This document shows, in pieces, positions 1 to 3,970 of a DNA stretch of 6,146 nucleotides (positions within the stretch are counted from its first letter, which is position 1; each line of letters starts with the position of its first letter). Below the pieces are notes generated by a model. It was not told where the DNA came from, searched no databases, and worked only from the letters and a program-made list of their open reading frames with translations. The stretch spans positions 1-6,146 of the forward strand of contig JALHVH010000199.1 of the NCBI GenBank assembly GCA_022867105.1, read 5' to 3'. Source of the DNA: Candidatus Aminicenantota bacterium. Its GTDB lineage: Bacteria > Acidobacteriota > Aminicenantia > Aminicenantales > Saccharicenantaceae. Made by a program: the position numbers and the translations under genes.

Positions 1-211
1 CGATCTCGACGTCAAAGAGAAGGAAGATCAAGGCGACCAGGGCGAACGGAATAGAGATGGGCGGGATGCCGGTCTGAAGGTAGGGACTGCCGCATTCGAA
101 GGGCCGGTCCTTGGCCGGGCTCTTTTTTCTCGGCCCCAAGAGCTTGTTCATAAAAAGCATGGCCAAGCCCAGTCCGCCGAAGACGATGAAGGTCACAACA
201 AGCTCGGTCAT
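1..211 (-). CDS. nuoA: NADH-quinone oxidoreductase subunit A, 5' part (runs off the left edge)
   Basis: Membrane subunit of respiratory complex I (PF00507), which takes part in the hinge between the quinone site and the proton-pumping arm. Seventy residues are visible. A first hydrophobic helix spans about residues 4-26. A basic loop follows (RKKSPAKDR), then the family signature FECG at 38-41, and a second membrane helix ending in FDVE at 66-69, whose Asp/Glu are conserved in the family. Full-length members are usually 115-145 aa, so the third helix lies outside the window. The ATG at 211 is preceded by an in-frame TGA ten codons upstream, so it is the only ATG that includes the first helix. 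No Shine-Dalgarno sequence is seen before it. The remaining nuo genes would be expected beyond the left edge; this is inference. Identification rests on motifs read by eye. Confidence 0.88.
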   Translation of the reverse strand, partial: MTELVVTFIVFGGLGLAMLFMNKLLGPRKKSPAKDRPFECGSPYLQTGIPPISIPFALVALIFLLFDVEI

Positions 212-231
212 GATGGATAGGAACCGAAAAA

Positions 232-260
232 ATTGTAGTCAATCGCTCCGCGTTTTGCAA
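232..260 (-). promoter_or_regulatory. Candidate sigma70 promoter for nuoA
   Basis: On the minus strand, TTGCAA (255-260, 4 of 6 matches to consensus) is followed after exactly 17 bp by TACAAT (232-237, 5 of 6). The -10 box ends 20 nt before the nuoA ATG, so the expected start of transcription is near 225 with a leader of about 14 nt. The spacing is ideal but the -35 is weak. The box shares the intergenic region with a divergent promoter. Confidence 0.45.
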
Positions 261-268
261 ACGTTTTG
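251..268. promoter_or_regulatory. Operator-like dyad and direct repeat between divergent promoters
   Basis: The perfect palindrome AAACGTTT (259-266) sits in the context TGCAAACGTTTTGA, resembling LacI/GalR-family operators such as the PurR box core GCAAACGTTT. A second overlapping dyad, CGTTT-TGC-AAACG, covers 251-263. The 7-mer CGTTTTG occurs twice, 11 bp apart (251-257 and 262-268), about one helical turn. The site overlaps the -35 box of the minus-strand nuoA promoter and abuts or overlaps the -35 of the plus-strand promoter, so a bound protein could control both. No regulator gene is visible, and short AT-rich repeats can arise by chance. Confidence 0.3.
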
Positions 269-294
269 ATAATCCCCGCGCTTTTTTCCATAAT
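266..294 (+). promoter_or_regulatory. Candidate sigma70 promoter for the sulfatase-like remnant
   Basis: TTGATA (266-271, 5 of 6) is followed after exactly 17 bp by CATAAT (289-294, 5 of 6). The -10 ends 13 nt before the ATG at 308, which predicts a leader of only about 6 nt. If the downstream gene is dead, this may be a surviving functional promoter producing a short RNA that ends at or near 610. Confidence 0.5.
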
Positions 295-307
295 CATCGG
301 CGACGGG

Positions 308-610
308 ATGAACAAGAAAAGCTTTCCGACCGCGGTCTTCCTTGCCGGAGTCTGGACGCTTCATGGGCTCGGCGGCTGCCGGCGGGAAACGGCACCCGCA
401 AACTTGATCCTGATCACCCTCGATACCCTGAGGACCGACCATGTCGGCGCCTACGGCTCCAAGCGGGCCCGGACGCCGGCCATCGACGCGCTGGCGCGGG
501 AAGGCGTCGTCTTCGAGAACGCCTACAGTCTGATTCCCATCACGCTCCCCTGCCATGCTTCGATCTTCTTCTCCAACAAGGGCTATGTCGGCCAAAAGAA
601 AAGCCGATGA
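308..610 (+). pseudogene. Truncated sulfatase-like lipoprotein (N-terminal remnant)
   Basis: The 100-codon reading frame starts at ATG 308 with a lipoprotein signal (hydrophobic stretch, then L21-G-G-C24). It continues directly into the start of an alkaline-phosphatase-superfamily sulfatase domain (PF00884): NLILITLDTLR with the metal-binding Asp at D39, DHVGAYG at 44-50, TPAIDALAREGVVFENAYS at 57-74, then ITLPCHAS at 78-85. Where classical sulfatases have the formylglycine motif C/S-x-P-x-R, this reads T-L-P-C-H. It therefore belongs to the sulfatase-like branch with a Thr at the nucleophile position. Related proteins are about 400-700 aa. Here the homology stops after residue 87 and a short tail (GYVGQKKSR) leads to TGA. 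The tail resembles the LGYVG segment often found near the end of such sulfatase domains, so an internal deletion is possible. Without most metal ligands it cannot be an active hydrolase. An alternative TTG start at 266 would discard the lipoprotein signal position and lies in the promoter. Confidence 0.75.
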
Positions 611-616
611 ATCGGC
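594..616 (-). terminator. Intrinsic terminator after the radical SAM/SPASM unit
   Basis: Read on the minus strand, GCCGA-TTCA-TCGGC (603-616; 5-bp GC-rich stem, optionally 6 bp with a 2-nt loop) is followed at once by TTTTCTTTT (594-602). It lies 25 nt past the stop of the SPASM gene, the right place to end that transcript. The plus-strand sulfatase remnant ends inside the loop (TGA 608-610). The stem is short, so termination efficiency is uncertain. Confidence 0.55.
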
Positions 617-641
617 AGGAAAAGAAATGCTTCCAACCGGC

Positions 642-1061
642 TTACCGGCTTTTATTGAGCGCCCGGTAGATCCGGCGAGGAAGTCCAAAAAGGGTCTTGT
701 TGACTAGGCGCAGGAAGAGCGGAGGCCGCGGGGGAGTGACCAGGGGAGCGCCGGGGTCGGAGCTGTGGGCATTCCTTTTGGCCAGTTCCCTCTGGACGAT
801 GGGACAGCTGAGGCACTTCAAACAAAAAGGGCTGAGCTTGCCTTTGCTCAAATAGCTCCGGATCGACTGGAGCTTGGGGGAATTCCAGACTTCCTGGTAA
901 TCGGCGGTGAACACGTCGACAGGGGATCCGTAACAGCACGGCATGATCCCGCGACGCAAGATGTAAAAATTTTCCCAAGGCTCCCGGCAAAGAGGAAGGT
1001 TGGAGAAGCCCAGATCATCCGGGTCCGCGACATTCATCCGTTCATCCGTTGGGGTCATCAT
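642..1061 (-). CDS. Stand-alone SPASM-type Fe-S domain protein, partner of the radical SAM gene
   Basis: A 139-aa protein equivalent to the C-terminal SPASM/twitch module that radical SAM enzymes use to hold auxiliary [4Fe-4S] clusters. Visible cysteines are C25 (LCREPWENFYI), C42-C43 (RGIMPCCYG, with the conserved glycine at 38), and C80-x2-C83-x2-C86 (PFCLKCLSCP). The segment between them (DYQEVWNSPKLQSIRSYL, 54-71) is the typical linker ending in an arginine-leucine helix. After residue 95 the tail is basic and proline-rich, with no recognised domain. The start overlaps the upstream radical SAM stop as ATGA, and GGGGGAG sits 7 nt before the ATG, so translational coupling is likely. SPASM modules are normally fused to their radical SAM domain. 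This is therefore either a genuine two-subunit split or a single gene broken by a one-base deletion in a G run (1071-1075). A second in-frame ATG lies at 1058. No substrate can be inferred. Confidence 0.72.
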   Translation of the reverse strand: MMTPTDERMNVADPDDLGFSNLPLCREPWENFYILRRGIMPCCYGSPVDVFTADYQEVWNSPKLQSIRSYLSKGKLSPFCLKCLSCPIVQRELAKRNAHSSDPGAPLVTPPRPPLFLRLVNKTLFGLPRRIYRALNKSR

Positions 1062-2317
1062 GCCTTCTCTCCCCCGGCTTGCTTCCCCGGCTCCTTCACA
1101 AGACCAAAATCGAACTGGTTCGCCACCGGCACTCCGTATTTCTCCGAGTACTCGTCGCACCGGCGCAGGACCTCTTCGATCTCCTGCCGGTTGAGCATCT
1201 CCCTCTCGTAGTCGAAATGATAGCCGCCCCTGTCTTCTTCGATCCTGGCATCCACCAGGAAGAGCATGGGCCTGATGACGAGCGAGTCGGCCCCGACGAT
1301 CACGCACAGCTTGAAGTACTCCTCGAGGTCGCCCCGGTTGACCCGCATGGGGATGAAGACCATGTTGATCTTGGGCAGGCCGCCGGCCTTTTTTCTCGCC
1401 TCCCCGAGCCGCCGGAGGCCGGGGATGATGGTGTCCCAGCGGTCGTTTCGGATCTTGGAGTAAGTCTCCTTCGTAGCGGCGTCGAGCGAGATGTAGAGGT
1501 AGATCGGCTTCCCGGCCATGGCCTGGACGGTCCGCTCGTTGAAGGCCTGGCCGTTTGTCGAAAGCTCGAGGATCTTGTTGTTCCGGGCGCAGAAGTCGAG
1601 AATCTCCTCGAATTGGGGGTGCAGGAGGGGCTCGCCGAAGGAGCAGTTGATCAGCGACCTGGCCGCCTTGAAGAACGGGCCGTAGCCTTCCAGCGTCGAT
1701 TTATCCACGCGGACATCGGCGTTCCCGCCTTCCAGTTCCTTCATGCTGTCCCAAAGGCAATAGACACAATGCGGGCTGATGTTGCACTTGCCATAAAGGT
1801 CGATCCCCAGGCTGAGGGGGTAGGATTCGAGCCGGATCTTTCCTTCCGCCATCTCCCGGCGGTTCAATTGCGCGTTCTTATGGAAAAAGAGAAACATGGC
1901 ATGCCGTTCATCGTCGTTGTGGAACTCGGAGGCGCCCACGCGGACGCCAAGGGAACGCGAGTCGCCCGAGTGGTACTTGGCGGGGAGGAGCTTGTTGAGG
2001 GATAGGGTGAGGACGACCGGGCCCGCCGTCCTGCCGCCCGCGTCGCCCGGCCCGGGAGCGTTCAGGGGAACGGTGTAAAAGTTCCAGCTCTTGAGCAGGG
2101 GCAGCTCGGCCAGAGTCTTCTCCCCCAGCCGCACGGTCAGGATCTGGCTGAAGTCCGCGAATTCCGAAAAGACAGGCAGAGTAATATATTTATGGGCGGA
2201 AGTCATCTCCCTCGGGATGAGGATCGCCCCTTTCGTCGGCAACCAGCGGAAGGACGTGAAATCGTCGCATTCCTCCTCGTACCAGCTATTCCCATAGACG
2301 AGGTCGTTCTTGTCCAT
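1058..2317 (-). CDS. Radical SAM protein with N-terminal beta-rich domain, C-terminal SPASM encoded separately
   Basis: A 419-aa radical SAM enzyme. Residues 1-165 form an N-terminal region rich in predicted strands (FRWLPTKGAILIP, YITLPVF, LTVRLGEK, WNFYTVPL) that looks like a beta-sandwich; I do not recognise its family. The radical SAM barrel starts near 170. The cluster-binding motif is KCNISPHCVYC, with C178, C184 and C187 spaced C-x5-C-x2-C instead of the canonical C-x3-C-x2-C. It is followed by the SAM-binding GEP motif (NCSFGEPLLHP, 224-233), a strand LELSTNG (250-256) and YISLDAATKETYSKIR (274-289). The last is a hallmark of SPASM-class enzymes that modify peptides or proteins. The barrel ends near residue 405 and the expected SPASM domain follows as a separate overlapping gene. 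I chose ATG 2317 because the longer TTG start at 2359 coincides with a -35 box. The gene lies downstream of lpdA on the same strand but has its own promoter. The reaction and substrate are unknown. Confidence 0.82.
   Translation of the reverse strand: MDKNDLVYGNSWYEEECDDFTSFRWLPTKGAILIPREMTSAHKYITLPVFSEFADFSQILTVRLGEKTLAELPLLKSWNFYTVPLNAPGPGDAGGRTAGPVVLTLSLNKLLPAKYHSGDSRSLGVRVGASEFHNDDERHAMFLFFHKNAQLNRREMAEGKIRLESYPLSLGIDLYGKCNISPHCVYCLWDSMKELEGGNADVRVDKSTLEGYGPFFKAARSLINCSFGEPLLHPQFEEILDFCARNNKILELSTNGQAFNERTVQAMAGKPIYLYISLDAATKETYSKIRNDRWDTIIPGLRRLGEARKKAGGLPKINMVFIPMRVNRGDLEEYFKLCVIVGADSLVIRPMLFLVDARIEEDRGGYHFDYEREMLNRQEIEEVLRRCDEYSEKYGVPVANQFDFGLVKEPGKQAGGEKA
1069..1075 (-). promoter_or_regulatory. 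Ribosome binding site of the SPASM gene
   Basis: GGGGGAG on the minus strand lies 7 nt before the ATG at 1061, within the last codons of the radical SAM gene. It supports independent or coupled initiation of the SPASM frame, and so argues for two real proteins. The same G run is also the most likely place for a one-base indel if the split is an artefact. Confidence 0.55.
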
Positions 2318-2330
2318 GTTCAGCGCCGCT

Positions 2331-2359
2331 ATTCTAGCCTTCAGATGTAGGTGTGTCAA
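2331..2359 (-). promoter_or_regulatory. Candidate sigma70 promoter for the radical SAM/SPASM unit
   Basis: On the minus strand, TTGACA (2354-2359, perfect) is followed after exactly 17 bp by TAGAAT (2331-2336, 5 of 6). The -35 box contains the lpdA stop codon (TGA, 2356-2358). The -10 ends 13 nt before the ATG at 2317, predicting a leader of about 6 nt with no Shine-Dalgarno sequence. This promoter decides the start of the gene: the longer TTG start at 2359 would lie upstream of the transcript. Confidence 0.6.
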
Positions 2360-3753
2360 TTGAGGAGGTGCAGGGCTAAGCCTTTCGCCTTTAAGGCGGC
2401 TTCCCCGACAGCCTCCGAGAGCGTAGGATGGATGTGGATCAGCGAACCGATGTCCCGGACCTTCATTTTTTTAGCCACGGCCAGGGTCAGTTCGGCGATC
2501 ATCTCGCTGGCGCCGGGGGCAATGATATGGGCCCCGACGACCCGGTCCGATTCGTCGGCCAGGACCTTGACAAGGCCGTCGAGGGCGTCCATGGTCAGGG
2601 CACGGCCGCTTGCCTGGAGCGGGAATAACCCGCTCCGGACCTTCACCCCCTGTTCCCGGGCCTCTTCCTGGGTCAGGCCGACGGAGGCGAATTCAGGGTC
2701 CGTAAAGACAGCCATGGGAAGGGCGGCGTAGTCCACCGTCCTTTCCATCCCGCAGGCGTTCTCCACGGCAACAACGGCATCATGGTAAGCCTTATGGGCC
2801 AGGAGCTTGCCTCCGATGAGGTCGCCGACGGCATAGATCCCCGGGACATTGGTTTCGAGCCGGGAATTGACCTGGACGAATCCGCCGCGCCCCAGCGTGA
2901 ACATGGGCGAAGCCGAAAAGCCCTCCGAATTGGGCCGCCGGCCCGCGGCCAACAGGACGCGCTCGGCCGCGTATTCAAAGGGAACATTGTTCTTCAGGCA
3001 GGCGCCTTTCACGGTTACGCTGCCCTGTTCGACGAGGGCATTCTCGATCCGCATCTGGGTCAGGACGTTGAGCCCCTGTTTCTTGAGGATGCGCTCGAGG
3101 CGGGTCGCCGATTCCCTATCGCATCCCGGCATGACGCCCGGCAGGATCTCGAGGACGGTCACGTCGGTCCCCAGCCTGCGGTAGATGGAGCCGATCTCAA
3201 GACCGATGGCCCCGGCCCCTATGACCACCAGGCTTTTCGGGACGGAGGGAAACTCGAGGGCCTCTTGGCTTGTCACGACCTCGGCGCCGTTCGGTTCCAG
3301 GAACGGCAGGGACGCCACGCGGCTCCCCGCGGCCAGGATGATCCTCGAAGCCGCGTAGACCTTGACGCCGTCCGGGGTTTCGACGGTCACCTGGTTTTCG
3401 TTTTTAAGGACGGCCCGCCCCTTGACGATCTCGACCCCGCCCTTCTCGAGAAGAAATTTCACGCCTTTCACCAGCCTGTTCACGACGGAAACACGTCCCG
3501 CCTGGACGGACGGCCAATCGAGGGCGGCGCCGGCCGCCGATCCGGCCAGGTTCTTGTTCTCCCTGATCTCCTTGAGGGCTTTGGTCTGATGCAAAAGATA
3601 CTTGGTCGGTATGCAGCCGTAGTTCATGCACGTCCCGCCGACCCGGTCCATCTCGAAAAGGACGACCGAACGCTTGAGTTGAGTCCCCCTGAGGGCCGCG
3701 AGGTAGCCGCCGGGCCCCCCCCCTATGATCGCGATGTCCTTCTTGATCTCCAT
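2356..3753 (-). CDS. lpdA: Dihydrolipoyl dehydrogenase (E3)
   Basis: FAD-dependent, NAD-linked disulfide oxidoreductase of 465 aa, the usual length for E3. It reoxidises dihydrolipoamide in 2-oxoacid dehydrogenase complexes or the glycine cleavage system, in the cytoplasm. The N-terminal FAD fold has G11-x-G13-x-x-G16 and E34. The redox-active disulfide is C42-x4-C47 (GGTCMNYGCIPTK). The NAD fold has GAGAIG at 179-184 with E202 closing the second strand. The second FAD motif IYAVGD lies at 306-311. The C-terminal interface domain carries the catalytic pair in HIHPTLSE (H442, E447). All catalytic residues are present, so it should be active. MNYGC, where most E3 proteins have LNVGC, is a minor variation. 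The start at 3753 is supported by AAAGGA 7 nt upstream; a longer frame back to 3864 would read through the promoter. No E1, E2 or lipoyl protein gene is visible nearby. Other flavin disulfide reductases are less likely given the HPTxSE motif. Confidence 0.93.
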   Translation of the reverse strand: MEIKKDIAIIGGGPGGYLAALRGTQLKRSVVLFEMDRVGGTCMNYGCIPTKYLLHQTKALKEIRENKNLAGSAAGAALDWPSVQAGRVSVVNRLVKGVKFLLEKGGVEIVKGRAVLKNENQVTVETPDGVKVYAASRIILAAGSRVASLPFLEPNGAEVVTSQEALEFPSVPKSLVVIGAGAIGLEIGSIYRRLGTDVTVLEILPGVMPGCDRESATRLERILKKQGLNVLTQMRIENALVEQGSVTVKGACLKNNVPFEYAAERVLLAAGRRPNSEGFSASPMFTLGRGGFVQVNSRLETNVPGIYAVGDLIGGKLLAHKAYHDAVVAVENACGMERTVDYAALPMAVFTDPEFASVGLTQEEAREQGVKVRSGLFPLQASGRALTMDALDGLVKVLADESDRVVGAHIIAPGASEMIAELTLAVAKKMKVRDIGSLIHIHPTLSEAVGEAALKAKGLALHLLN

Positions 3754-3760
3754 GGGACCG

Positions 3761-3766
3761 TCCTTT
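3761..3766 (-). promoter_or_regulatory. Ribosome binding site of lpdA
   Basis: AAAGGA on the minus strand, 7 nt before the ATG at 3753, is a conventional Shine-Dalgarno sequence. It selects this ATG over the in-frame upstream start at 3864. It contrasts with the genes in this window that appear to have ultra-short leaders. Confidence 0.6.
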
Positions 3767-3783
3767 CTCTTATAAGGATCGTG

Positions 3784-3812
3784 ATTATAACGCAACCACG
3801 GCGGGATGTTAA
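3784..3812 (-). promoter_or_regulatory. Strong candidate sigma70 promoter for lpdA
   Basis: On the minus strand, TTAACA (3807-3812, 5 of 6) is followed after exactly 17 bp by TATAAT (3784-3789, perfect). The expected transcription start is near 3777, giving a leader of about 24 nt that contains the ribosome binding site. This is the best overall promoter and leader arrangement in the window. Confidence 0.7.
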
Positions 3813-3837
3813 GCAGGCCCCGAAACCGCCGACAAGA

Positions 3838-3855
3838 CCGGAATCGGAATTCCGG
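3838..3855. repeat. Inverted repeat upstream of the lpdA promoter
   Basis: CCGGAAT (3838-3844) and ATTCCGG (3849-3855) form a perfect 7-bp dyad around a 4-nt centre. It lies 25 bp upstream of the lpdA -35 box, in the gap between divergent genes. No T run follows on either strand, so it is not an obvious terminator. An upstream regulator site is possible. Chance is not excluded. Confidence 0.35.
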
Positions 3856-3889
3856 ATATCCCAAGGAGTTTGTGTCATCGCTTGAGAAG

Positions 3890-3911
3890 AAAGGACCCTA
3901 TAGGCCTTTTT
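3890..3911 (+). terminator. Weak terminator-like hairpin between the divergent genes
   Basis: AAAGG-A-CC and GGCCTTT pair with one bulged A around the loop CTATA (3898-3902), and the 3' arm continues into a run of five T (3907-3911). On the minus strand the 3' side is also pyrimidine-rich. It lies between the lpdA promoter and the receptor promoter with no gene reading into it, so it may insulate the two units or be incidental. Confidence 0.25.
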
Positions 3912-3927
3912 GGGCGGGGAATGCGCC

Positions 3928-3956
3928 TTGACATGTTTCCTCCAAACAAGTAAAAC
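3928..3956 (+). promoter_or_regulatory. Candidate sigma70 promoter for the TonB-receptor-like gene
   Basis: TTGACA (3928-3933, perfect) is followed after exactly 17 bp by TAAAAC (3951-3956, 4 of 6). The -10 ends 14 nt before the ATG at 3971, which predicts a leader of about 7 nt. The only GGA lies too far upstream to act as a ribosome binding site. The weak -10 lowers confidence, but spacing and position match the other promoters here. Confidence 0.5.
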
Positions 3957-3970
3957 GGAATGGCTTTACG

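Noticed and set aside
631..648. Tandem ACCGGCTT repeat as a plus-strand terminator
   Set aside because: It forms at best a 4-bp CCGG stem, and its 3' half overlaps the SPASM gene stop; the hairpin at 603-616 is a better candidate.
1062..1307. N-terminal extension of the SPASM frame upstream of ATG 1061
   Set aside because: It is an Arg/Gly-rich out-of-frame reading of the radical SAM C-terminus; the ribosome binding site points to ATG 1061.
1049..2005. Long open frame on the plus strand opposite the radical SAM gene
   Set aside because: The minus strand carries clear radical SAM motifs over the same bases; the plus frame has none.
2318..2359. Longer radical SAM protein starting at TTG 2359 (433 aa), overlapping the lpdA stop as TTGA
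   Set aside because: The TTG is the first three bases of a perfect -35 box, there is no Shine-Dalgarno sequence before it, and the extra 14 residues show no family character. ATG 2317 fits the promoter better.
2387..2399. Palindrome CGCCTTTAAGGCG near the 3' end of lpdA as a terminator
   Set aside because: The loop would be only 1-3 nt, no T run follows on the minus strand, and it lies inside conserved E3 coding sequence.
3754..3864. lpdA extended at its N-terminus to 3864
   Set aside because: The extension reads through a near-consensus promoter and the ribosome binding site. E3 proteins start a few residues before the GxGxxG motif, as ATG 3753 gives.
2782..3885. Long open frame on the plus strand opposite lpdA
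   Set aside because: It is a shadow created by GC-rich codon use of lpdA, with no recognisable domain and biased toward residues mirrored from the real gene.
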